A stretch of DNA of 64,000 bases, taken from assembly GCA_037693485.1 (NCBI GenBank), contig CM075348.1, positions 13,994,501 through 14,058,500 on the forward strand, in the 5' to 3' direction. The position numbers were made by a program, and so were the translations under genes. This document shows, piece after piece, positions 38,713 through 50,156 of the stretch; position 1 is the first letter of the stretch; each line of letters opens with the position of its first letter. Source of the stretch: Kitagawia praeruptora. Lineage: Eukaryota; Streptophyta; Magnoliopsida; Apiales; Apiaceae. Under the pieces are notes generated by a model. The model saw only the letters and a program-made list of their open reading frames with translations, searched no databases and was not told the origin of the DNA.

Positions 38713-39556
38713 GTGAATACACCATCTAGATTGTTGCAACAGTAAACACTTACTTTATCTAAATTCTCAATATTTTTGGAGTAAGTGTTGGCTGAAATAT
38801 GATTTATAAATATTTCAAATCTGTTGCACATGTTGAAAATCATATTTCTATTAACTTAAAATTTCTATGAAATTTTGAGAAAATCACTATTTAATTTGCT
38901 AGGATATTTTTCAATGAATATGTCTGGTAAATTTTAAAAGATAGTGAAAATCAAATTTCTATGAGTGATGGGTATAGTTCGATAAGTCAGACTTCTCGAA
39001 TGATTCACTATTCGACATCTCTAACAAGTCTCATTAGAGTACTCTTGAGTTCTCGAATAGAGTCTTTCTGAGATATCGAATAGAGGTATTCTTGACTTCT
39101 CGAATATAGTAACTGAGTTCTCGAATGATTGAGTTCTCGAACACTATATTTGAGTTCTCGAATCATTTGAAAAGGCTGAATTCTCGCTGAATTTTAACCG
39201 ATTTTGGGCTTTTGTCTAAAAGTTTAATTCACGCATAAAAACACATTTTATTTAATTTAGAATTATTTCTAAGTTAGATAACTGCCAGCTGTGAGTTTCT
39301 ATCTGCTTGAGTTATCGATTAAGCCTTTCTTGACTTCTCGAATAGTTGTTTTCTACTTCTCGAATGCCTGACTTGTCGATACAAAACTTTCATCTAATCA
39401 ACAATTCAAGTACTTCATACTTATACAATTTCACATCTATTCGATTCATTTCATTCGATTTCTCAAGCATCTACACTCTCTAAACCCCTGAAACCCTAGC
39501 TACGAAGAGCCAAATTTCTTCTTCAACCTTCAATTTCTTTTCTCTCTTCTACACAA
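38713..39556 (+). promoter_or_regulatory. pol-ORF3 spacer with eight TTCTCGAA palindromes
   Basis: TTCTCGAA lies at 38993, 39050, 39097, 39118, 39134, 39155, 39335 and 39357, mixed with TTCGATAAGTC-like motifs. The same vocabulary fills the LTRs, mostly in the other orientation. A pyrimidine-rich leader precedes the ATG at 39557. An internal promoter or splice acceptor for ORF3 is possible, but this is inference. Confidence 0.5.
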
Positions 39557-42500
39557 ATGACAACAGTAAAGTTCAACACCAACTTCATCGCTCTCACTAG
39601 TGATGTTGAAGCACCCAATGCCAATTTCAAGTGCTTTGTGAAATGGATGGCGGAGTCATATATCAAGGATGCACTCTCTGCCAACCCAACTCTGTATCTA
39701 GATATCCTGGAACAGTTTTGGGGTTCTGCTATTGTAGAGGTTGTAGCCCTGGAAAACGCAATCACTTCATATATCATCTACTGCAAGATTCAAGATAAGG
39801 AAATCACTATCACTACTGCAGACATGAACCAAGCACTGGGCCTACAACAAGAGTCATTTGATAGAATGGCCACTAATGCAGAGTTAGAGGAATTCTTTGA
39901 GTTCATCAACTACTCAGATGGGATCAATCTTGGAAAGCTAAACAGGAAGAATCTGAGAAAAGAGTGGAGCTATGTGTTTGCAACTCTTCTCCAAGTCTTC
40001 ACTGCCAGGAAATCAAGCTTTGATCAAATCAGTGCACCTGTACAGCAAATTGGATATGCTTTGGCCTATGGAAAGAAGATTGATGTTGGCCAAATCATCC
40101 TCCAAGAACTATATGGGAGACTTGGTAAGAACACAACCAAGAGAGGTACTGATATTTTCTTCCCTCGCTTTATTCAATCTGTACTTAATTATAAAAATGC
40201 TTCATTGATTGAATTGCCTGGGATTGATAAAAATAAAATAGGCTATCCTAAGTCCATGACCAAACTCATTTTTGGTAATTTGGAGACTAGGAATGATGTG
40301 GATGTAAGACTGAACATAACTCCCCATATGGAGAGTTTGTTTAGGACTTATCCCCACAACATGCCAACATTTGATGCAAAATCTAAGTTAGCACAGCCCA
40401 AGCAAGTAGAACAAAATGCTAACCCAGGGCCTGCTAACCAACCCTCTCAACCAAACACTCTACCACATACTGAGCCAACTGCATCATCCTCTCAAAAGGG
40501 TGATGTTAGTAAAAAGAAGAGAAAGGAAGTAATGTTTGCACCATTAAATATCTTACCTGAAGCAGCATTAGCTGTTGAATTAGGTCTAGGAAGTGAGGAA
40601 CCTGAGTCACCCTTACACAGGACAAAGAAGAAGAAAACTAAGACCACCTCTTCAGTCACACAAATGGCTGAAGTTGTAAAATCAGGGGCACACAGCTCAC
40701 TAGGTGTATCCTCTCAATAGGGTGCACCTATAGAATCAAGCATCCTTCCCAATGCACCTTCTTGTATAGAGTCAGCACATGGGAGTGATAAGGCTGGCAC
40801 AACACTGAATGGAGAGCACATCACATTTGAAACTCCCTCTATCTCTCAGGGGGAGTTGCCAAAATCTACTCTTAAACACACTTCTCTTCCAGAATCTAAC
40901 TCTGAAATTTCTTTGGAACCTACAACTCAGGCAACTGAGATGCAAGGCATTGATCATCAAGAATTCTTTTCTCTTGATGAGCCAATAATTTCAAGTGACT
41001 TAGTGCATGACACTTTGCTCACCACTCAGAACCCACATTTAGATGGTGAGGGAATGCATGCTGAGGCATCTCCTGATGACACCATCACAAACACAGAGGT
41101 TCCACTAGTTTTTACTAGAGACTCTGTGCCTGTGTCAACTGCTGGTGTAATTCATCCCACTTCTGTGGTGACACCAGTAGTAGAGTCAATCCATCCGGTT
41201 ACAGAAGTTGCATCTGTAACTGAGGAGTCTAGCTTGCCTAGCTCTAGCTCTGACTTTATGTCACAATGGCTGAAGCCTGTGCAACATGACAGTGCTTCAG
41301 GATCAGGGTCTGTTCCACAACAATTGACGGTTGAAGCACTTCAAAGCTTAATTGTGGATCAGATTCCTGAGTTCACAAAGATTGCTCAGAACCTTCTCAC
41401 TGCAGACATGCCTAATCCAGACTATGAGGCCATACTGTTATGCCATAGGGATGATGTGGAGTTGCAGAAGACAAAGATCATTGATGATGCTGAGAGAGAT
41501 GGCAACATAGATGCCTGATTGCAAGGAAAATATGATATTACTCTCGATAAAGCACTTCGGTATCTCCGGGAGGAATACCTCACTTCACTGGGCTCCAATG
41601 CCAAATCTCTGACCCCTGGTGAAGTGTATGAGGCTATGAATGATTCACATAAGGGATTCCTCAAGGCTGCACACTATCTGGGAAAAGGTGTCAAAACTGA
41701 GGTCAATGGAGTGTGTGATAAGACCACCACCACAGTAGAAGCAATCAAGAGGACATTTGATGCCAAATTCCCTCAACTAGACAGTGTGTTCAAGGACATC
41801 AAACACTGCAACACCACCTGCACCAAGATGGATAATGGGCTAGCTCTGCTAAAGGATACTGTCACAGGTCTGGGGCATCAATTTCAAATTCTATCTGATC
41901 AGACCACAGATGCCAATGCAATGCTGAGGACCATGTTCAAAAATCTATATGGAGACAGACTGATTACTGAAGTCCCAGTACATGACATGACTAGATTTGA
42001 AGTGCAGAGACTCAAAGAACAATCCCTATCTGGCTTCAAGTCTACTGAGTTATTCAACAAAGTGGATGCACTTGAGACGAAGGTGGCTACTCTCACCAAG
42101 TCCAATGCTCATCTTACAGAAAAGGTTGCACTTCTAACTGATCAGTTGGACACTCAAGCATCCACCACAGCTGATGTCCTTCTGCATCAACAATCCATGT
42201 TAGCTGCTATGATGAAGCATATGGGTCTCCCTCTCCCTGATGAATCTTCAATCCCAAAGGACATTTCTACAGCCTCAGTGCCTGACAACAAGCCTAAGGG
42301 GGAGAAGAAGACAAGGAACTCAAATCCAAAGGGGGAGAAAGGGAACTCAAATACAAAGGGGGAGAAAGGCATAATAATAAAAGAGGGTGGTCAACAAAGA
42401 GCTTCTTCAAAATCTCTACCAAATGTGCCTGGCAAAGGAAAATCCAAAGTGGATGAGCCTCCATCTACCTTGCCAGTTGTCACTCTACCAACTGTGCACA

Positions 42501-44332
42501 TCACTACTCCTGGAGGACAAAAGCAATCCATAACTACTACAGTGGTTGCAGGGAGTATGCCATCTGACAAATCTCCAACCTCCCTACCTGAGAGTGCCAA
42601 GCCTGTAGAAGTTAAAGTTGTTACTGAGGCCAAGCTACAAGAAGTTGCTAACTCCAATGTTTACCATGATAAAGCCTTCTTGGAGTTTCTGAAAGCCACA
42701 AGGGAACAGGTTGGTGACACTCAGTTCTATCTGAGGGAGCTGAAGAAGCAGATTGATTGCATCACTGTCATTCCTAAGAAAGTCAATAATCTATGGATTA
42801 AGGAGATAGTGATGATATCCAAATTGAAGATATGGCATCTAACATACAAGACTCTACAAGAACTGAAACACTCAGAGATAGATGTCATACTTGAGCTTAT
42901 TGAGAAGAAGAATGAGAACAACAAAAGTCTGTTTGATGACTTGAGGAATGACCAACCTTCAAGGCTACCAGAAATGATCAAGAAGCCATGGACAATCATT
43001 TATCAGTCTGGCACCAGAATTGAAGATATCAAGCAATTGGTCATTCCCCATGATCTCACCACTAGAAATCACAGACTGATCATTGCTATCATTGATCAAT
43101 TATAGAAGAAGGTTGGAGCCAGAAATGCTGAAGAAACTGAGGCACTGCACATCCTCAGAACTTATATTGCAACTGGTGAAATTCCAGAGATGGCTCAACC
43201 TAGGAGAAATAAGGATGATGATTCTGAAGACAAAGGTGATGGGAGGAGAAGACATCACAGGAGAGATAAGGGTGATGAAGACAAGAAGAAGAAGGGGGAC
43301 AAAGATAAGAAGAATGATGATGACCAAGGAAGAGTCTATGAGAGGAAGATTGGAAAACAGCAAGCCTTAGGCATTGCTAGCAGTAACCTCACCACATCAC
43401 AAGACTCTAAGTCTAGGGTGAATACTGTTAGTGGTGACCTAACAAAATCTACATCTATGGCTTCTGCAACTGTTTTGCCACCTCAAGAAGAGAAGAAGAT
43501 TCAAGTCAAGAAACCATGTGTATGTTTCAGAAAGCAAACTGCTAATGGAATACTACTATGGTCTACCAACAAAGGTCAAAGATTTCTGCCAAGCAACCAT
43601 GTCAAGAGAATGAAATTTAAACATGTTGCAAGAAAGGTGAAGCTATCCAAATCTAAGGCACTGACAATTATCCCAGGATTAAACCTACCACCTCTGGATG
43701 AAAGCTATGATGAAGACCAACTGCAGTTTCTATGGGCTCAAAGAATCTATCATGTTGCCATTGTTGATGATTTTCTTGAAGTTAAGTATTCTGATGGAAG
43801 ACAGAAGAAATTCAGACAAGGAACATGCCAGCATTGGGGCAGGCTGTATGATATAGAAAGGATAATTGCAATGTTGGATTCTGAAGACAGAGTGGAAAGG
43901 GTGTGGAAGCTGGAGTTAATTGACTTGGTCAAGATGAAAAGAGATCACCAGGCAGAAATGAGAAAGAACAGTGAAAAGCTACTAAAGAAAAGGGAGGAGG
44001 AGTTTGCAGCAATGGAAGCTAAGGCTGATGAGTTGAGAGCTATGGGTCTGTGCAGAGTCAAGTTTAATCCTTACATCATTGAGTACAAGAAATATGGTAG
44101 AAATGTGAAGATTAGAATGGACTACATCAGTTCCTACTCTGAGAAACAGCTAAATGAAGTGCTCAAGGATTTATCAGGCTCTCCTCTAATTGAAGAACTC
44201 ACTGCAATGGAAGATATCATTCTTGCCATGGAAGAAATTGCAAAGAAGAAATCCAAAGAAGCTGAAGATAGGATGAAAAATGAGAATCTGCAAGCCAAAG
44301 CTCAAAAGATGAATCCAAAAGGAGATGGCTAA
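39557..44332 (+). pseudogene. Copia third ORF (Sirevirus env-like position), 1,592 codons with 3 stops
   Basis: One frame runs from ATG 39557 to TAA at 44330-44332, broken only by TAG 40718-40720, TGA 41516-41518 and TAG 43103-43105 (codons 388, 654, 1183). There is no frameshift. Residues 1-280 form a compact domain of the kind found in plant copia elements downstream of pol (N-P-T-L-Y-x-D-I-L-E-Q-F-W near residue 50). Then come a low-complexity Ser/Thr/Pro linker, a long heptad-rich segment around residues 720-900, a Lys/Gly/Asp-rich part near 1220-1260 and a C-terminal coiled-coil-like tail. I see no signal peptide or transmembrane segment, so envelope function is not supported by the sequence. 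Its role is unknown. A structural or RNA/chromatin-binding protein fits at least as well. Confidence 0.75.
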
Positions 44333-44483
44333 GTAGTTCCTCATAACTTGTAAGAATACTTCTATGTAATTTCTTCAATCAAATTCATACCTGTACTTTT
44401 AAAAGCTTTATCTTTATGTATGTTAGGCTTGTTATCAGACATGAAATTGTGACTAAGGGTCTCACTCACAATTTGGGGGAGAT
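44333..44483 (+). other. Copia 3' untranslated region and polypurine tract
   Basis: Short non-coding stretch ending with PPT ATTTGGGGGAGAT (44471-44483) next to the 3' LTR. Confidence 0.85.
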
Positions 44484-45777
44484 TGTTAGTTACAGAGGCA
44501 TGCCTGTACACATCTAATAACAAGCCTAATTGTTTGTAATGCTTTGCATTACTTACATGACCTCTTAACTGAGGGAACCTCTAGTTGTAGAGTTTCTGTT
44601 TGTATTGTACTTGTAGTAGGCATCAAATCCTAGTTGTGTAATTGTACAAATAGAGTCTAGAATAATGCTTGAAAGAAGTTCCAAGGTTCATGCCTCAAGC
44701 AAGGAGTTAAAGACTGTCAAATAACCACAGTTGGGATTTGAAGAAATGAAGAATTTGCCTAAGTACCAATTCGAGAAGTATATGTGTCTATTCGAGAAGT
44801 CCAGCATTCGAGAAGTCAGGGATTCGACATCTCAAGACACTATTCGATATCTCTGAAATACACTATTCGATATCTCATTCGATATCTCAGGGATTCGATA
44901 TGTCTACTACTCTATTCGAGAACTCAAGAAGTCAACAAGTCAAGATGGTATTCGAGTTCTCAAAGAGTCAACAAGTCAAAGTTTCATTCGATATCTCAAG
45001 GACTCAGAAAGCTATTCGATATCTCGAGGATTCGATAAGTCAAATGTTCTATTCGACAACTCAAGGAATCCTGATGGAAAAGAGCTATTCGAGAAGTGGT
45101 TCGATATGTCAATATAACAGTATTCGAGAACTCAGAGTTATCGATCAAGTCAATTCTAGTTCTCGAATCACTTACTTAGTCACTTCTCGAATACATTCTT
45201 GGAGACAAAATACTGAAGAAATTGTACAAGTCAGAAACCTGCAACAAGCCAATGCACTTTATGGACCACAATCTGTAACGTGCTCTGGAAAGCCTACAAG
45301 GAAGCTTGGAGAGATATAGAAGAGACAAGGAGCTAAAGAAGTGGATCTAAACAGGCTTTGCAAAGTCAAATCTGTAACCGTTTGGACACTTACTCAAAAA
45401 GGATAGACAGACTAGAAAGTAATTTGTTTAGCTACCTTATTTGCAGTAAGTAGGCTGTATCCATGTTCTATAAGGACACAGCCTCACTTCATAACTTAGC
45501 AACTTTTGTGAGTCAAGTTTTTAAAACACTGTAAGCTATATCTCTCTGAGAAAAACGAAGCTGAGAATACTACCATTTGTATTCACAGATTGTAGCAACC
45601 TTTATCTAATAATACATTAGATTAAAGTGATATTGTGTCTTGTGTTGTTTCTTTATCCGCACCTTCTCTTCTACACACACAGGCACTTATCTGCTACATA
45701 GACTCAATCCAAGAAAAGTTCAAGAATCCATTCACCCCCCCCCCTCTGTATTCTTTTACCGTATTCAATACTCAACA
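44484..45777 (+). repeat. Copia 3' LTR
   Basis: 1,294 bp, same ends as the 5' LTR. Palindromes TTCGAGAA/TTCTCGAA are at 44770, 44791, 44807, 44915, 45088, 45123, 45160 and 45184. TSD TGGAG follows at 45778-45782. Confidence 0.95.
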
Positions 45778-45782
45778 TGGAG

Positions 45783-46454
45783 TACGAATTAGTAAACTTG
45801 CCTGAGCTCTGCGGTGCGATACTCCAACTTGCTTCACGTCTCTGGTGCTCTATAATCATATAAAACTCACTTTTAGTGTACGTAAACAGGTACTAGGTAA
45901 ATCCTAAGTTTCTACATTCTCACTTCATTATGCCCGGCATTTTACTTTCTCGAGCCTTTTTCAGCTAATTTTATTAATTCCAGTTTTAGTCTAAAATAAT
46001 CTTATTCAATACGGTTAATTAAAATAAACCGTGAATGCTAAATACCAGTCTTCTAAAATAAAATTTATTTAACCCTATTTATTCATAATCATTCCCTTTT
46101 TTATCAATAAATCAATAAATCTCTAAATTATGGCAAATAATCAAAGAATATTTTTATTGAATTAACTAATTAATTAACTCATTTCTTTTTTTTTTAAATC
46201 AAGTATTTATCACCAATACTATTATTATCTTTAAAAGCTTTCCAATTTAATCACATACCATTTTATTAAAATGTTTATTAATCACCAATTTAAAATTAAT
46301 ATACCAATTAATTAAATCCTGATTATAACATTCTCGACAATTTATTAAAACTGCGTTAATATAATATTATTTGATTCGGAACCGCGTCACGTGGGACCCG
46401 CCACTACAACGCCGCTGCGCGCCGACCCCTGCAATCTCTCCCCTGCGTCTCTCT

Positions 46455-46497
<43 letters not shown>

Positions 46498-47837
46498 CTC
46501 TCTGTATCACTCATCTCTGTCTCTCGCATCCCCCCTCTCGATCTCTTGACTCCGTCCCTCAATCTCACTCTCTCGTTCTCCTATCTCGTCTCTCCCCTCT
46601 CCATTTCTTTCTCAGCTCATCCCTCTCTCTCTGTCCATCCATGTCTCTCTCCTTCAATCTCTTTCTCTTCTCTCTCGTCTTCCTCTCCGGCTCCCTTTCT
46701 CGCTATTTCCTCCCCTCCGCCTCACTCACTTCTCGCCCAACACACCACCATAATACACTCAATCTCTCCACCTTCCTCTCTCGAATTAACATCTCCCTCT
46801 CTGCCTCCTCTCTCCCTCGTCCTCCTCTCGACCTCCTCCATCTCTCTCACTCCGTCTCCTTCACTCCATCTCTCTCCTTCCCCGACTCAATCTCTCCCTC
46901 TCCGTCTTTTCCGATTCAATCTCTCATCACTCTCTCTCCGGTGACAACAACAACACACACACAATACATCCCACAACATCACCACCCCTTCATCTCTCAA
47001 CCTCTCGTCGTCATCCCCCTCCTCCACCTCTCTCTATCTGTCGCCCTCTCTCAACAACCAACACCACCACCACATCGGTGGTGGTCGCATACCCCCCCAA
47101 TCACTGACTCACCTTGTTTTTCCGATTATAACACAAAAAAAAATAAAAACATAACTAATTCTACAGAATTAATTAATCGAAGAACACATAGACTACCTGT
47201 TGATTACTCTGTTTGTGTATAAAATGTTTGTCTAGAGGTTTAGTAGTCTCTAGAGCTTCTCTGTTTTGAAGATATATATTTGGTCAGGTAGTTTTTTTGA
47301 TTAAAATGAGATCAGAGTTTTCTTTTATGGGCTTTTGTTTTGATGAGATATAACCGGGCTTTTCTATTCTCTGTTTGTAAAACCGTGAAGGGGACAAAAC
47401 ATGGGAGACAAGGCATGGGGCTATAAAAAGAGAATGCTGGAACATTTCGTGTTCTGTGAAGGAATAAGTGGTGTTTTGAAAAAGAGAGCTCGTGAATTGA
47501 AAAAGAATATGCTGTCTCCTCGTGCTTAACGATCAGCAAAATTAATCTCGTTTTTCTCCGCTGGCCAATTAAAACGAAACACTAATTTCGTTCTCTAAAA
47601 TAAATTCGATCCAAAAATTAAAATCTTATTTTTACTAAATTTCTTAATTTTAATAAATACCAACTAAGTATAATTCAATATATATAAAATAATATTACTT
47701 ACATACGAATATATAAAATTTCGAAATTTTACCAAAAACGTGCTAATTAAAAATATACAAGCGCATCACTCTTAATTAAAATTTAAAAATCGAGAAGAAA
47801 AGAAAACAAAATTGTTCGAAAATTCGCGGATATTACA
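45783..47837 (-). repeat. E3 left LTR, second part
   Basis: Continues the LTR interrupted at 15867. It matches 51032-52116 up to 46902 and then runs on to the LTR end GGATATTACA. The last ~900 bp exist only here because the other LTR is truncated. It holds the pyrimidine-rich tract and a CACGTG G-box at 46388-46393. ORFs inside the CT-rich tract are compositional artefacts. Confidence 0.92.
46433..46960 (+). repeat. CT-rich low-complexity tract (GA-rich on the element's strand)
   Basis: Long runs of CTCTCT with degenerate TCTCTC units. The counterpart in the other LTR is 51668-52116. On the E3 sense strand it is GA-rich and lies in U3. Confidence 0.9.
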
Positions 47838-48037
47838 GTCTTCCCCCCTTATAGGATTCCATCCTCGGAATCAACGTAGGCAATAACTAAGGTTGTTTAT
47901 TTCGTACTCTACTCTCCAATATCCCCTCATTACTTTTTACCAGTTTTATGCTCTCATATTTCGATTATAAACTCTTATGCTATACCATTTATTCCATCTC
48001 CGATACTCCTCTTCCATTATTTAATACACCTCTATTT
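47838..48037 (-). other. E3 3' untranslated internal region and PPT
   Basis: On the minus strand, non-coding sequence leads to GATTCCGAGGATGGAATCC, then a purine tract AAGGGGGGAAGAC ending at 47838, adjacent to the LTR start TGTAATATCC. Confidence 0.8.
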
Positions 48038-49264
48038 TTATACTAGCTCATCATTTATATATGCATTTATAATATTAAATAACTGCGTACCTGCTATCTC
48101 GTCCATCTCCTTTATGCCATCGGCCAACGTCATGTTAAAAATCCTAGCGGTTGATTGGTTGCCATTAATTCCACTACTTTGTCGTGAGGCTGCGGGTCCC
48201 GTTGCTAACACTTTACAATCTCTAGAGATGTGACCCTCCTTTCCACATCTGTAGCAGACGACTCCCTTCCTGGGACAATTCACCCGTTGATGCCCCTCTT
48301 GACCACAGTTATGACACTTACCTTCTGATTTTGCACATGCTCCCGGATGCCTCTTCCCACACCACTCACAGTCTGGAAGTGGTGGTCTCGGCTGTTTGAA
48401 TAGACTCTCATTTCCTTGTTTTTCTACTTGTACACTACCCACACTTTCTGCTTGGTTAAATCCTCCAAATCTTGCAGACTGAAACCCAGACCTCCTACCA
48501 TGTTGATTCTGAAATGTCCCACTAGTCGGATATCCTCCCCAACTCTCCGCTTTTCTTTTCTTCCCTTCATTTTCTTTTGGATCAAAATTACTTCATGCTT
48601 CTATTACTTCCGTCTTATTCACCACTTTAACATACTCAGTAAGCTCAAAAGCGGCCACCCTAGATTGTATCCACGGTTTCAATCCATGCTGAAATCTCCT
48701 CGCCTTCTTCTTATCAGTATCTACGAAATGTGGCACAAACCTAGATAGCTCTGTAAACTCCTTCTCATACTCAGCAACTGTCCTATTATTCTGGTTTAGC
48801 TCCAAGAACTTTATCTCCATCTTACTCTCCATATGCTCAGGAAAATACTTCTCCAAAAACAATTCAGTGAACCTTTCCCAGGTTACTATCCCTGCAGGTT
48901 CCATTGCTTCCTTAGACTCCCACCAATAATTCGCCTCTTCCTTCAGTAAGTAGGTGGCAAAGATCGTCTTCTGCCCCTCTTCTACTCCTATAATCTTAAA
49001 GGATTTCTCCATCTCTTTCAGCCATGATCTTGCCTCGACTGGTTCACCAAACCCCTTAAACTCAGGTGGTTGAATTGACTTAAAAGCCTTAAAAGCTGCT
49101 GCAGTTTGGTTCACCACATTGGGTATATGACCCTGTTGGCCACGGTCTATGGTTTGCCTCAATAAATCTACGAGTTGGTTAAGTCCTTGATTGTTCTGGT
49201 TGTTATTCCCCCCCGTAGAAGCCTCATCTTCTCTGGAGTTAGCTCCGATTCTCCTTGGCGGCAT
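48038..49264 (-). pseudogene. E3 gag (chromovirus-like, two zinc knuckles, one stop)
   Basis: The ATG at 49264-49262 (M-P-P-R-R start, usual for this family) begins about 410 codons in one frame. They are interrupted by TGA at 48595-48593. Residues 60-220 carry the gag domain with P-P-E-F-K-G, W-L-K-E-M-E-K, W-W-E-S and F-L-E-K-Y-F-P. Two CCHC knuckles follow: C-H-N-C-G-Q-E-G-H-x4-C and C-Y-R-C-G-K-E-G-H-I-S-R-D-C, preceded by another Cys cluster (C-E-W-C-G-K-R-H). The frame ends after A-R-I-F-N-M-T, where protease normally starts, and no catalytic D-S-G follows. Gag of this type packages element RNA. Without pol the element relies on others. Confidence 0.85.
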
Positions 49265-49546
49265 TTTCTGAAAAAAAATCACTTCCTCAATAAGACTGCA
49301 TATCCATGAAATATTTATTACGAAAACAAAACAGTATATATCTGTACATATGCGTATTTATATATATATATATATATATGTATGCATCCATATATATATA
49401 TACTTACGTATACATATCTCTATATACCCATTGTAAAAATTTTACACCTAATAAATAAGTCATGGATACACGTGTTCTCGTCCCTATTGATTCTACTATG
49501 GGTATTGGCCATCATGTCTCCATCCTAACTATTCCTTGAGATCCTA

Positions 49547-49608
<62 letters not shown>

Positions 49609-49696
49609 TCCTTGGGTCCTAAACTCTCTCTTATATAATCATAACTCTTTCTACTCTCGTTCTAAGGCTTATAACCTACATCTCTGATACCATTAC
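49265..49696 (-). other. E3 leader with PBS and (TA)n
   Basis: PBS TGGTATCAGAG at 49692-49682 on the minus strand. A (TA)n tract sits at 49551-49604. A further TA/TATG-rich stretch lies at 49360-49420. Confidence 0.85.
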
Positions 49697-50094
49697 TGTA
49701 ACGCCCCCAAATCCCTTACAGGAATCCAGGTCATTACACCTCTTGCGGAATATTCAATCACCTGTTCATAATATAATTTACAACAATATTCATAACCACA
49801 CCATATTTTACTCCACGGGTTATAGTCTTAGAACGAACACTCCATAAATGAAAAGTCATTACAACACAATTTCATCTCCTAGAATCTCTGAAATATTATT
49901 ACAACTTCAAAATACTAGATAAAGCATTAAACAACTGCTTCCCAGCTTGCACCCTTCTTCGATACTAAGGCTAATGCGTTGAATTAATAGCCCTTTCCCT
50001 TCCCTTTGCCACGGTTCGCCATGCTATTGCCGTCTCTGGATGCCTCTGATTAATAGTATTAAATAGCAAGAATGAGCCAAAGAATGCCCAGCAA

Positions 50095-50156
<62 letters not shown>

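Larger units (their letters stand above)
15868..45777 (+). mobile_element. Sirevirus-type Ty1/copia retrotransposon, split by E2
   Basis: The element has flanking TSD TGGAG, LTRs 15868-17180 and 44484-45777, PBS 17183-17193, and PPT ATTTGGGGGAGAT at 44471-44483. Gene order is gag, protease, integrase, RT, RNase H, as in copia. A very long third ORF between pol and the 3' LTR and arrays of short palindromes are Sirevirus traits. About 13.1 kb remains when E2 (18315-35121) is discounted. Some gag sequence appears to have been lost at the E2 right edge. The LTRs differ by a 21-bp tandem duplication, a poly-C length change and only a few substitutions that I noticed, so the insertion is young. 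Confidence 0.93.

Noticed and set aside
46371..47222. 283-codon open frame rich in Ser, Leu and Pro
   Set aside because: It translates the CT-rich tract of the E3 LTR. Overlapping frames are equally open and the other LTR breaks it, so it is compositional.
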